Shown here one piece after another: positions 54,762 through 63,912 of a stretch of 64,000 nucleotides of DNA. The stretch spans positions 1-64,000 of the forward strand of contig NZ_UWOT01000010.1 of assembly GCF_900604535.1 (NCBI RefSeq), in the 5' to 3' direction. Within the stretch, counting starts at the first letter, position 1. The number at the start of each line of letters is the position of its first letter. Source of the DNA: Romboutsia_E sp900604535. Lineage in GTDB: Bacteria; Bacillota; Clostridia; Peptostreptococcales; Peptostreptococcaceae. The notes beneath the pieces were generated by a model, which was not told the DNA's origin, searched no databases, and was given only the letters and a program-made list of their open reading frames with translations. The translations under genes and the position numbers were made by a program.

Positions 54762-56185
54762 TTAAATAGATTCAAGTATTTTATTTTTTAAAGTAAATGT
54801 AATTGTAGTACCTACGTCCTTTTTACTTTCTATATTTATCTTTCCACCATGAAGCTTTACTATCTCATTACTTATAGCTAATCCTAATCCACTTCCAGAT
54901 TTATGGAAATCCTCTTGGAAAAACTTTTCTAAAACTTTTTCTAGATTTTCTTCTTTTATTCCAGATCCAGTATCCTTAACTTTTATAGTTGTAAATTCTT
55001 CATTTTGTGATACTATTATCTCTATATATCCATCCGGAGGTGTGAATTTAATTGCATTTTGAACTAAATTTATTAAAACTTGTCTTAGCCTATTCTTATC
55101 ACCTTGAATATTTATAATTTCTTGAACTTCAAAACTTGCACTTAAGTTTATATTATTTTCTATAGCTTTAACTTTTAATTGATTTACTACACCTTTTGTT
55201 AAAGCCTCTATATCAACCATATCTATTTGTAACCTTATTCGATCTGATGATAATCGAGAAAAATCTAATAATTCTTCTACCAGTTTTATAAGTCTTTCTG
55301 TTTCATCTTGAATTATTCCAAGACCTAAGTCTAGCTCATCCTTACTTATATTTTCATATCCTAGCGTTTCACTCCATCCCTTTATAGATGTAAGTGGTGT
55401 TCTTAACTCATGAGATATAGAAGATATAAATTCTTCTTTAAGTCTTCTTGTTTTATCTATTTCACCAGCCATATGCTCAAAAGTTTGTGCCAAATCACCA
55501 ATTTCGTCATTTCTAATTTTATTATTTTTTAACTTAATATTATAATTTCCATGAGCAAGTTCATTTGCAAATTCTTTTAATTCTCTAAGGGGTTGAGTTA
55601 AACTTTCGGCAAATCTAAGGCTTATTGATATTGTTATTAACAATATAAAAATTCCAGCTAAAATAAGCCCTAACGCTATTTTAAATATAGTTGTATCTAT
55701 GGCATTTAATGAAACTGTAAATCTTGCAACACCTTCTATAACATTGTTAACTTTTAAGGGTACTGATACACTCATTAAATGCTCGTTAGTCTCAGGTATT
55801 CTATATGTATATGGAGTTAATGTACTAGCATCAGCTAAAGCTCTATTTACATCATCATAATTAACCTTTTATTAGTCTTTATTCCATATTGATCTATTAT
55901 CATTATTTTATTTTTATCTATTATTTGAACAGCAAATTTAGAATTAGTCTTCATGTTCCTTTTCAATATTTATTATTTTATTTCAAAACTACTAGACTCA
56001 TTTGATATACTTGAATAAGTTTCTCTTGTAAATGTTGAATAACTAGTTAATGATTGTTTTACAGAGTCGTAATAATAGTTTTGTATATTAAAAATAAATA
56101 ACCCTTCGAATAAGACTATAGTTATAATAATTATAGTAAAGTAGTATTTAATTATTCTTCTTCTAAGCCCCTCAAAATGTAACAC
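54762..56185 (-). pseudogene. Sensor histidine kinase, disrupted by two stops and a frameshift
   Basis: The original frame starts at 56185 (MLHFEGLRRRIIKYYFTIII, first membrane helix). It meets two tandem TAA codons (55975-55970) after SSSFEIK, continues in frame as ILKRNMKTNSKFAVQIIDKN, then loses one base near 55866. After that, YDDVNRALADASTLTPYTYR, the second helix, HAMP (ESLTQPLRELKEFANELAHG), the phospho-His box EEFISSISHELRTPLTSIKGW and the ATPase motifs (NLVQNAIKFTPP, DTGSGI, GSGLGLAIS) follow. The sensor part is thus broken in at least two places. An internal start at 55775 could still yield a 337-residue cytoplasmic-type kinase. Confidence 0.9.
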
Positions 56186-56187
56186 TA

Positions 56188-56886
56188 CTATTCTTCCTTT
56201 CTAAAACTATATCCATATCCCCAAACAGTTTGTATATATTTAGGTTTTGATGGATCATCTTCTATTTTATTTCTAATCCTTCTTATATTTACATCTACTA
56301 TCTTAAAATCATATAAATAGTTACTACCCCAAACCTCATTTAATATTTGATCTCTACTTAATGATTGACTGCCATTTGTCATTAAATACTTAACAATTGA
56401 AAACTCTGTTGGTGTAAGTTCTATTTCAACATTATTTTTATATAACTTTCTTTTATCTATATCAAGTCTAAATGGATTAGATATTATTTCATTTGTTTTT
56501 AATTTCGTTTCATCTTTTTTAATTCTTCTAAGTAATGCTGATACTCTTACTAATAATTCTTTTATACTAAATGGTTTAATTATATAATCATCAGCACCAG
56601 ATATAAATCCTTCTATTTTATCTTCTTCTTGTGATTTTGCAGTTAACATTATAACCCCAACCTGATCAAAGTTCTGTCTTATAAATTTACAAATTTCTAT
56701 ACCACTCATATCTGGCAGCATTACATCTAAAAGTGCTATAGATATATCCTCTTCTTTCGATAACTTTTCAATAGCCTCATTTCCAGTTCCAGCCTCTATA
56801 ACTTCATATCCTTCTCTTTTTAAATTTATACTCACAAAGCTTCTTATTCCTATCTCATCTTCTAATATTAGTATTTTCTCCTTCAT
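56188..56886 (-). CDS. OmpR/PhoB-family response regulator
   Basis: This is a two-component transcription regulator of 232 aa. The receiver domain has the acidic pair at residues 10-11, phospho-acceptor Asp 54 in LLDVMLPDMSG, and the conserved Lys in MLTAKSQEEDK. The winged-helix domain has ELTPTEFSIVKYLM and VDVNIRRIRNKIEDDPSKPKYIQTVWGYGYSF. ATG 56886 is taken because GGGAGGA is 7 bases upstream. The gene is intact, while its cognate kinase, 2 bases downstream, is disrupted, so it may be unregulated or served by another kinase. Confidence 0.95.
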   Translation of the reverse strand: MKEKILILEDEIGIRSFVSINLKREGYEVIEAGTGNEAIEKLSKEEDISIALLDVMLPDMSGIEICKFIRQNFDQVGVIMLTAKSQEEDKIEGFISGADDYIIKPFSIKELLVRVSALLRRIKKDETKLKTNEIISNPFRLDIDKRKLYKNNVEIELTPTEFSIVKYLMTNGSQSLSRDQILNEVWGSNYLYDFKIVDVNIRRIRNKIEDDPSKPKYIQTVWGYGYSFRKEE

Positions 56887-56902
56887 AAAAGTCCTCCCAT
56901 TA

Positions 56903-58306
56903 TTATTCATATATTAAAGAAAAATAACCTTTAAGTATATCTATAGTAATATCTAATTTTTCCAATTCATCCTTATCATCTATTACCAATCCGAAACTAT
57001 ACTTTTCAGTCTCTTTAAGTGCTCCTGATGGTTGAGTTACCAAGTTTACATTTTTACTTTCATCAACTATAGCTTTACTTGATACAATTATTGTAAATAG
57101 ATTTTTAGGATTACTATCTAAATTGTCATAATAATAAAACTTAAATAATGTATTATCGCTGCTATATTGCTGTTCTATATAAATTTTATTTGCTAAGTTA
57201 TTTGGTATAAGAAGTTTATAATTATATTCGTAATTATAATATACTTGAATGGTAAATAATAATCTAGAGTTTTCACCACTTTTACCGTTCCATCTATACC
57301 AACTTATATTTGCCGATGACTTTGATGTATAAGTATTCTCATTTAAACTACCATTTAATATAGGTATATCTATAACCTTATCATTATTAACATCTTCTAC
57401 TGGTATATAATAGGATTTCATTAGATTTTTATCATCATCGCTAAATGCTTTCTTCAAACTTTTATTATCAAAATATAATATTTGTGTAAAATAGCTACTA
57501 TCTTTTATAACTGGTATATCTAACACAATACCTTTTATAGTTGAGCCCTTTACTTGTGATGATACGGTTCCAAGTGTTATATATAATTCACTTACATTCT
57601 TTACATTATCAAACTTTACATAATCTAATAAATCTAAACACTTATCAATATTATTAAAATTAGCAACACTTGCATACATTTGACTATTTTTACTATCGTA
57701 ATTTATCATAAGTATATCTAATATATCATCATCATTTATATATCCGATTTCAATTTTCATATCAATTAAATTTGCTCTATTTTTAATCCACGTAGGAGCC
57801 ATTTTTAAATCATGCTGAATTTTCCCATTTTCAAATTTATATATATATAACTGGGTTTTAGATGTATCCTTTATAGCTAGTATAATCTCTTTATTTCCAT
57901 CATTGTCTAAATCATAAAAATTTGCATATTCTATAGATTCTCCAGGTTGTGATATCTTTGCTTTTTCCTCATATTGATTGTTTGAGCACTGATTCAAAAC
58001 TAAAAATCCTATTTCATACTCATTAGTATTTAAATTTTTGTTTTTTTCAAATGCAATTATCTCATCTATACCATCATTATCTAAATCTACTCTATTTATC
58101 TTCCCCACATCTTGTGAGTTAGAAGGAAGTACTAATGAAGAACCATTTACTATCATTTTACTTACATTTTCATATAGTTCTTTATTTTCTTCATTATAAA
58201 TTGGTTTATCTTTTATTAATTCTTCTGGTGATTTATTTACTGATGTACATCCAGTCATAGAAATCATTAAAATACCTATTAGTATCGTGTTCTTCAATAA
58301 CTTCAT
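56903..58306 (-). CDS. Lipoprotein with VCBS/FG-GAP-like repeats
   Basis: This is a secreted protein of 467 aa. The lipobox SMTGC (Cys near residue 19) anchors it to the outer face. Calcium-loop repeats of the FG-GAP type occur as VDLDNDGIDEIIA (about residue 73), YDLDNDGNKEIILA (about 132), a weaker INDDDILDILMI (about 194) and VNNDKVIDIPIL (about 320), suggesting a partial beta-propeller. It is the first gene of an operon with the response regulator and the broken kinase, so it may be an accessory sensor or a target of that system. Function not known. Confidence 0.85.
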   Translation of the reverse strand: MKLLKNTILIGILMISMTGCTSVNKSPEELIKDKPIYNEENKELYENVSKMIVNGSSLVLPSNSQDVGKINRVDLDNDGIDEIIAFEKNKNLNTNEYEIGFLVLNQCSNNQYEEKAKISQPGESIEYANFYDLDNDGNKEIILAIKDTSKTQLYIYKFENGKIQHDLKMAPTWIKNRANLIDMKIEIGYINDDDILDILMINYDSKNSQMYASVANFNNIDKCLDLLDYVKFDNVKNVSELYITLGTVSSQVKGSTIKGIVLDIPVIKDSSYFTQILYFDNKSLKKAFSDDDKNLMKSYYIPVEDVNNDKVIDIPILNGSLNENTYTSKSSANISWYRWNGKSGENSRLLFTIQVYYNYEYNYKLLIPNNLANKIYIEQQYSSDNTLFKFYYYDNLDSNPKNLFTIIVSSKAIVDESKNVNLVTQPSGALKETEKYSFGLVIDDKDELEKLDITIDILKGYFSLIYE

Positions 58307-58323
58307 TAAATTCCTCCTACTCT

Positions 58324-58947
58324 CTACTTTAAGGCCTTATTGCAATACTTTTTAAAAGCATCTATTTTTTTATACTCCATATCTATTATATCTTTTGTTA
58401 TTTTACCTCTTCCAAGTCTATCACATAAAGACAAAAGCGCAACATCTCTATAATCACATTCTTTTAACATTTTACTAGGTTCAAAAAATGGTAAGCTTTT
58501 ATCAAAATACAATGGTTGCATATGGTATCTAACTAATTTACTTACACTCTTTTTAATATAATCACTAGCCCCTAGTTTTTCTAAAATATCATAAGAAATA
58601 TCTTCTCCTTCTATATCATGATTGTAAGATGTTATTCTTCCTTTTCTTATTTTAGTTGTAGTTAATTTTCCAATATCATGCAAAAATGCTGACCACATAA
58701 ATACTTCTTTATTATTTGATAAATCTCTATTCTTAGCAGCTTCATCAATAACTAATAACACGTGATTAAGTACATTTCCTTCTGGATGATATTTTTTATT
58801 TTGATCTATTTTAGCTAGGTTCTTAATTAAGTCTAATGGTTTTTTATCAAATTCACCTTTATCTATTAATTCCCTTATTTCATTAGATGGTTTTTCATTG
58901 TTAATTAAAATTTCATTAAGATTATAATACATATTTTTTTGTGTCAT
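58324..58947 (-). CDS. HD-domain phosphohydrolase
   Basis: This is a 207-aa protein of the HD superfamily. Metal ligands are seen in GNVLNHVLLVID (first His), AFLHDIGKLTTTK (HD pair) and SYNHDIEGEDISYDILEKLG (later His), and VRYHMQPLYF. It probably hydrolyses a nucleotide or phosphoester, possibly 2',3'-cyclic; the substrate is unknown. ATG 58947 is chosen because GGAAAGG lies about 10 bases upstream; the ATG at 58956 touches that site. It precedes the lipoprotein gene by 17 bases and could be co-transcribed with it. Confidence 0.85.
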   Translation of the reverse strand: MTQKNMYYNLNEILINNEKPSNEIRELIDKGEFDKKPLDLIKNLAKIDQNKKYHPEGNVLNHVLLVIDEAAKNRDLSNNKEVFMWSAFLHDIGKLTTTKIRKGRITSYNHDIEGEDISYDILEKLGASDYIKKSVSKLVRYHMQPLYFDKSLPFFEPSKMLKECDYRDVALLSLCDRLGRGKITKDIIDMEYKKIDAFKKYCNKALK

Positions 58948-59029
58948 ATAAATCATCCTTTCCTTATATTATCATAAAATCTGTCTAATGTATTCCTTAT
59001 TTTATTTATTATGATTTACCTAATTGTAA

Positions 59030-59072
59030 AAAAATAAAAGCTTAGTAATTTAACTAAGCTCTTATTTTTATT
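59030..59072 (-). terminator. Terminator after the His-rich protein gene
   Basis: AGCTTAGT (59039-59046) pairs with ACTAAGCT (59053-59060). On the minus strand TTTTATTTTTTT follows. Confidence 0.8.
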
Positions 59073-59101
59073 TTAACACTATATAAATAATTTATTTGTA
59101 A

Positions 59102-59839
59102 TTATTTTTTAGGAAAAGATTCTTTTGACCAAACAATATTTTCAATTTTATCAGATTTAGGCTCTATTTCTTTAGACTCTTGAATCTTGTCGACAGTATC
59201 AACAGTATAATCATCTATACCTCTAAAATTCATATTATCATTTTTTTCTACTTCTTCAATTATCTCTTTGTTATCATTTTCATCATTTTGCTTAATTTCT
59301 ACTGACTCTTCTTTACTACTTGATTTCTTAACTCTTTTTTTATGTGAGTGATTATGTGAATGATGATGTTTTGAATTACCATTATCATTACTTCCTAATA
59401 CATCATCTTTAGTTTCTTCTTTAGATTGTTTGTGAGATTCGTGCTTTGCATGAGGTCTTTTAGAATGTTTTTTTACATTACTTTTTTTATTTCCTTGAGA
59501 TACTTGATTTAATTCTTCTTGAGGAGCGCTTTTTGATTTTTTATTTGCTACATCATTATTACTTTCTTCTACATCCTTAGATTTGTGATTTTTTTTATTT
59601 GAAGATTTATTATGATTTTTCTTTTTACCTAAATTTAATCCAAATGAACTTCCTTTTTTAGTTCTAGGCTTTTCTTCTTCTAATCCAAATTCTTCCTTGT
59701 TATCATCTGGAACTAAGTCATTCAGTATAACTTCATTATAACTTTCTTCATAATTTTGTTTTTGTGTATTCTTATCATTTTGGTTTGAGTGTTTTTTCCT
59801 ACCACTTCTTTTATTATTATTATTTTTCATTTTAAGCAA
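59102..59839 (-). CDS. Disordered Lys/Asn/His-rich protein
   Basis: This 245-aa protein is low-complexity, built of Lys-Lys, Asn-Asn and Ser-rich stretches with acidic patches. A His-rich segment SKHHHSHNHSHKKRVKK lies near residue 160, and PHAKHESHKQSKE near 130. No globular domain is recognised before an acidic C-terminus (NMNFRGIDDYTVDTVDKIQE). The most likely start is TTG 59839, six bases after AAGGGGGTG; the ATG at 59830 is the alternative. That ribosome site is buried in an 11-bp hairpin. Nucleic-acid or metal binding is possible but not shown. Confidence 0.65.
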   Translation of the reverse strand: MLKMKNNNNKRSGRKKHSNQNDKNTQKQNYEESYNEVILNDLVPDDNKEEFGLEEEKPRTKKGSSFGLNLGKKKNHNKSSNKKNHKSKDVEESNNDVANKKSKSAPQEELNQVSQGNKKSNVKKHSKRPHAKHESHKQSKEETKDDVLGSNDNGNSKHHHSHNHSHKKRVKKSSSKEESVEIKQNDENDNKEIIEEVEKNDNMNFRGIDDYTVDTVDKIQESKEIEPKSDKIENIVWSKESFPKK

Positions 59840-59847
59840 ATTTTACA

Positions 59848-59890
59848 CCCCCTTAAAACTCTTTATAATATCTATATTCTTTTAAGGGGG
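59848..59890. promoter_or_regulatory. Hairpin that sequesters the ribosome site of the His-rich protein gene
   Basis: An 11-bp perfect inverted repeat (CCCCCTTAAAA at 59848-59858 and its complement at 59880-59890) has a 21-base loop. On the minus strand the 3' arm TTTTAAGGGGG contains the AAGGGGG Shine-Dalgarno of the gene at 59839. No T-run follows, so it is not a normal terminator. It may lower or condition translation. Confidence 0.6.
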
Positions 59891-59912
59891 AAATTATTTT
59901 TATTATTTTTAA

Positions 59913-61061
59913 TTATTCATTATTTCTTGGAGGTCTTGGACCTATATACTGATATAAATTCGTCTTAAGCATACCATTATAAAGCTTTCTCTTCTTATCT
60001 GCATCCTTACCAAACTCTTTTTCAAAATCTTCAAAAGATGTTATTAAATAATAAGACCAGTTCTTTAATTTTCTAAAAGTATAACCTAATTCTTTATAAA
60101 GCATTTTAACAGTATCAGTATCTTCTAATCTTTCTCCATAAGGTGGATTACTTATTATAAATCCATATTCTTCATCACTTTTAAAATCAATTGCATTGCC
60201 TACATTAAATTCAATATAATCTTCCACTCCTGCAAGTTCTGCATTTTCACGAGCTATTTTTATTGCTTCTTCATCTATATCATAACCATATATTTTAAAA
60301 GGATTACTTTCATCTATTTTATCATATGCTTCTTTTCTTACATCCCACCATATTTTCTTATCCATAGTTCTCCATTTTTCAGAAATAAACTCTCTATTTA
60401 ATCCTGGAGCCATATTTATTCCTTTCATAGCAGCTTCTATTAAAATAGTACCAGAACCACACATAGGATCAACTAAAGTTCTTCCTGGCTTCCATGGAGT
60501 AAGATACATTATAGCTGCTGCTAATGTTTCCCTTATTGGAGCTTTATTAGCCTTTTCCCTATAGCCTCTTTTATGAAGTGCATCTCCTGTTGTATCTATA
60601 GAAAGTATAACTTTATCCTTGTGTATAAATACATATATCGGATACTTTTCTTTATCTTCTTTTAAAAGACCATCTTCTAAATAACTCTTCTTTAAACTTT
60701 CAACAATTGCCTTTTTTACTATAGATTGTATATGTGGTGTTGAATGTAACTTAGATTTTATTGATGATGCTTTACTTATTGGGATTTGTGCACCATAAGG
60801 TATATACTTAGCCCAATTTATTCTCTTTGTTCCTTCAAATAATTCATCAAAAGTTCTAGCTTCAAATTCAGCTACTTTTAAATGTACTCTTTCAGCACAT
60901 CTTAGCCACATATTAGCTTTTGCTATACCGTATTCATCAGTTTTATATGTAACTCTACCATCTTCTGTTTTTATAATTTCAAATCCTAAATTTGTTATTT
61001 CTCTTGCAAGCATTTTTTCTACGCCAAAGAAACAAGGTGACATCAATGTATACGTCTTCAT
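59913..61061 (-). CDS. RlmL/YpsC-type 23S rRNA guanine-N2-methyltransferase
   Basis: This is an RNA methylase of 382 aa. An N-terminal THUMP domain (about 45-155) is followed by a Rossmann methylase domain with DPMCGSGTILIEAAM (SAM site) and the catalytic NPPYGERLED. The C-terminal RRKLYNGMLKTNLYQYIGP is typical of the family. It modifies the N2 of a guanine in 23S rRNA by homology; the position is not certain for Gram-positive members. It follows larE by 15 bases on the same strand. Confidence 0.93.
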   Translation of the reverse strand: MKTYTLMSPCFFGVEKMLAREITNLGFEIIKTEDGRVTYKTDEYGIAKANMWLRCAERVHLKVAEFEARTFDELFEGTKRINWAKYIPYGAQIPISKASSIKSKLHSTPHIQSIVKKAIVESLKKSYLEDGLLKEDKEKYPIYVFIHKDKVILSIDTTGDALHKRGYREKANKAPIRETLAAAIMYLTPWKPGRTLVDPMCGSGTILIEAAMKGINMAPGLNREFISEKWRTMDKKIWWDVRKEAYDKIDESNPFKIYGYDIDEEAIKIARENAELAGVEDYIEFNVGNAIDFKSDEEYGFIISNPPYGERLEDTDTVKMLYKELGYTFRKLKNWSYYLITSFEDFEKEFGKDADKKRKLYNGMLKTNLYQYIGPRPPRNNE

Positions 61062-61076
61062 TTTTTCCTCCTATTT

Positions 61077-61877
61077 TTATGTGAGATTAGTACTGCCCAT
61101 TTTATAACCGCCCATATCTAATGTCACATATTTAAATCCAAATTCTTTAAGTTTATTATTTGTTTTATCTAATATATCATTACTGAAAAACTTATATAAT
61201 TCATTTTTTCCAACTTCAATTCTTGCTATATCTTCATGAAGTCTTACTCTAAATTGATCAAATCCAATACTCATTAAGTATTCTTCACTTTTTTCTATCA
61301 TTCTAAGCTTTTCATTAGTAATTTTTGTACCACATGGAATTCTAGTTGCAAGGCAAGCAAATGCAGGCTTATTAAATGTTTTCAAATTCATTTCCTTTGA
61401 CAGTGTTCTTATATCATCTTTCGTTAATCCACATTCCTTTAATGGACTAACTACACTTAATTCTTCTATCGCTTTAAGTCCTGGTCTATAATCACCTAAA
61501 TCGTCTAAATTGGTTCCATCAACTATGTGTTTAGTATTATTTTCATTTGCTATCTCTTTTACCTTGCTAAATACTGTTTTTTTACAGTAGTAGCATCTTT
61601 TAGGTCCATTTTCTATAAACTCTTTAATATCAAAATCATCTATCTTAACTACAACATGCTTTACATTAAATGTTTTTGCATATTCTATAGACTCCGCTAT
61701 TTCTCTATTTGAATGCATCATTGCATGTAAAGTTACTGCAATTACATTTGCTCCTAAAGTATCACTTGCTACTTTTAGTAAAAAATTACTATCTACACCA
61801 CCAGAGTAAGCAACAGCTACGCTTCCCAATTCCTTAAGCATGTTTCTTAACTTATCTAATTTTTTATTTAATTCCAT
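61077..61877 (-). CDS. larE: ATP-dependent sulfur transferase LarE
   Basis: This is a PP-loop adenylating enzyme of 266 aa that makes the nickel-pincer nucleotide of lactate racemase. The PP-loop SGGVDS lies at residues 25-30, with VDGTNLDDLGDYRPGL and FACLATRIPCGTKI near 170 as family marks. Cysteines in KRCYYCKK and in FACLATRIPCG are candidates for sulfur donation or cluster binding; which applies here is not decided. The ATG at 61877 has GGGGGG upstream. LarB and LarC are absent nearby, but a LarA homolog lies at 44537. An imperfectly understood 22-bp inverted repeat is 50 bases upstream. Confidence 0.92.
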   Translation of the reverse strand: MELNKKLDKLRNMLKELGSVAVAYSGGVDSNFLLKVASDTLGANVIAVTLHAMMHSNREIAESIEYAKTFNVKHVVVKIDDFDIKEFIENGPKRCYYCKKTVFSKVKEIANENNTKHIVDGTNLDDLGDYRPGLKAIEELSVVSPLKECGLTKDDIRTLSKEMNLKTFNKPAFACLATRIPCGTKITNEKLRMIEKSEEYLMSIGFDQFRVRLHEDIARIEVGKNELYKFFSNDILDKTNNKLKEFGFKYVTLDMGGYKMGSTNLT

Positions 61878-61926
61878 ATTATCCCCCCCATACTTATAGT
61901 ACATTAATTATATAAAATATAAGTAT

Positions 61927-61985
61927 ATAAATCAAACTAAATTATTATAAAATTCATCTTTTCATAATAATTTAGTTTGATTTAT
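61927..61985. repeat. 22-bp perfect inverted repeat upstream of larE
   Basis: Arms at 61927-61948 and 61964-61985 are exact complements around a 15-base loop. The hairpin lies between divergent larE and the small gene at 62086. It has no T-run, so it is not a standard terminator. It could be an operator, a 5'-UTR element or a small mobile-element footprint. Confidence 0.75.
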
Positions 61986-62085
61986 AACATTAATTTTTCA
62001 AAATTATACTAGACAATTTGATAATTTAATTAAATTATTGTAGTATATATGATATATTTACAAATGGTATAGGGGTGAATAGACT

Positions 62086-62316
62086 ATGAAAATAAATTAC
62101 AACACATTGAATAATTTAGTTAAACATAATAATGGTATGAAGTTAGTATTTAGAGAAAATTCAAATATTTTAGATGTGTATATAAATAATAAAATATGTT
62201 TAACTTTAGAATTAGAAAATAATGATTTAGAATACAATAGTAAACTAATTTATAATTCTATAATAAGTTTAAAAAATGTTACATTATATATTCCTAAAAT
62301 TTATATAAAAGACTAA
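62086..62316 (+). CDS. Hypothetical protein, 76 aa
   Basis: This is a small protein with about two-thirds hydrophobic or Asn residues arranged as alternating beta-type strands (KLVFRENSNILDVYINNKICLTLEL, then ISLKNVTLYIPKIYIKD). It has no signal peptide and no Cys pattern beyond one Cys. I do not recognise it. GGGGTGAA precedes the ATG and a long inverted repeat follows the stop, so it looks like a complete gene. Confidence 0.65.
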   Translation: MKINYNTLNNLVKHNNGMKLVFRENSNILDVYINNKICLTLELENNDLEYNSKLIYNSIISLKNVTLYIPKIYIKD

Positions 62317-62340
62317 ATATTAGTTTATAGTTTGATATAT

Positions 62341-62390
62341 AAATATTCCATATATGATATAATCTTTATTCTATCATATATGGAATATTT
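62341..62390. terminator. 19-bp inverted repeat, likely bidirectional terminator
   Basis: Arms 62341-62359 and 62372-62390 are perfectly complementary around a 12-base loop, between the converging gene at 62086 and the ABC permease. The T-run after it is weak (TTTTAAATTTT). Confidence 0.7.
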
Positions 62391-62404
62391 TAAATTTTAC
62401 TTAA

Positions 62405-63055
62405 TTATATAATCTCTTTATCCTTATATATTTTTTTAGATAATATATATGAAATTATAAGTATTATTAAGTTCATTAATATGCAAATTTTTCCTAACCC
62501 TATATTACTTAAACTAATTATTAGATTGGCAAATTCTTCATTTTTTAATAATGAACTTATTGCAAATGATGGTACAAATAGCATTATCATCATTATAATT
62601 GTAATTATGCTTCTACCTTTAATAAGACCAAATTTTAATACTAATGGTATTAATATTGATATTAAAATAATCGAAGATGTAATTCCCATAATTATAAGTG
62701 TTTTAAACTCTAAAATATTATCTGATTCAGGAGAGTATTTTTTTGCTATAAGGTAACATATTGAAAAAACTATACCTGCCATTAATATTATACTTAAAGA
62801 AAATATATATCTTGATGCTACATATTCCTTTTTAGTTATAGGCAATGATGCTACTAAGTAATCTATACCTGCATGTTCTTCATAAGCTATAACCTGATAA
62901 CAGACTTGATATACTATAATACCAATTAATACATTTAAAAACATTGTATTTACTATAGATACACATATAAATATAATCATTGATAGTAAAATTAAGCTTT
63001 TAACAGAATTAAGATTAGAATAATTCATTCTCACTAAATTAATTGTTCTTTTCAC
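62405..63055 (-). CDS. ABC-2 type transporter permease
   Basis: This is a membrane protein of 216 aa with about six helices. The segment YEEHAGIDYLVASLPITKKEYVASRYIFSL is typical of ABC-2 permeases in YtrC/ABC-2-like exporters. It starts with GTG at 63055, inside the 3' end of the ATPase gene (17-base overlap), with AAGGGGGAA upstream. The coupling to the ATPase and a GntR/YtrA regulator suggests an exporter or lantibiotic/envelope-stress system. Its ATPase has a nonsense codon, so the complex may be inactive. Confidence 0.85.
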   Translation of the reverse strand: MKRTINLVRMNYSNLNSVKSLILLSMIIFICVSIVNTMFLNVLIGIIVYQVCYQVIAYEEHAGIDYLVASLPITKKEYVASRYIFSLSIILMAGIVFSICYLIAKKYSPESDNILEFKTLIIMGITSSIILISILIPLVLKFGLIKGRSIITIIMMIMLFVPSFAISSLLKNEEFANLIISLSNIGLGKICILMNLIILIISYILSKKIYKDKEII

Positions 63056-63911
63056 TTTTATTCCCCCTTGTATAATAAGTTAATATATCTTCTAAATTTA
63101 TATTGTCATATACTACTTCTTCACCAAATAAATCATATGCTTCTTTTCTATTAAAAACTAAACCTTCAAATCCAAAACTATTTTTTAATACAGACACAAA
63201 TACATTTTTAGTATCATCACTTAATAATTCATTCTTACCTCTAACTATACAATGATTTTCTAATATTACATCCTTTTCTCCTTGAAGTATAATTTTACCG
63301 TTGTATATAAATATTAAATAATCAGCAACTTTATCTAAATCTGAAGTTATATGAGTAGAATAAAAAACACTTGAGTTATCTTCTTCTATTCGCTCTTGAA
63401 TTATCTCTAGTAATTCATTTCTAACTAAAGGATCTAAATTTGCAGTTGGCTCATCCATTATAATTATCTTGGGATGATGAGATAACATTATGGCTAGTTC
63501 AAATTGCTTTTGTTGCCCCTTTGAAAGTTAATTATAAACTTTATTTTCATTTAACTTAAATTGATTTATATATTTTTTATATAAATTCTCATCCCAACTA
63601 TTATAAAATCTAGATATATATTTTTTTATAGTAGATATTTTTGATTCCTTTAAATAACCACTTATATCACCTACATATCCTATTATCTCTTTTGTATATA
63701 CTTCTTCTAAATTATGTTTTTTGCCAAATATTTCGATGCTTCCACTGTCTTCATTTAACATACCCATAATTAATTTTATAGTAGTAGTTTTTCCTGATCC
63801 ATTAGGACCTATAAAACCAGTTATAAATCCCTTTTTTATCTCTATATTATCTATATCTAATTTAAAATTATCAAATCTTTTACTTAAATTATTTATTTTA
63901 ATTGCACTCAT
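63039..63911 (-). pseudogene. ABC transporter ATPase with an in-frame nonsense codon
   Basis: From ATG 63911 (GAGGAGG upstream) the frame shows Walker A GPNGSGKTTTIKLIMGML and, after a TAA at 63530-63528, continues in the same frame as LSKGQQKQFELAIMLSHHPKI, IIMDEPTANLDPL and the His-switch STHITSD. A single stop codon therefore splits an otherwise complete 290-residue ATPase immediately before the signature motif. Readthrough, a point mutation or an assembly error would explain it. The permease starts inside its 3' end. Confidence 0.88.
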
Positions 63912-63912
63912 A

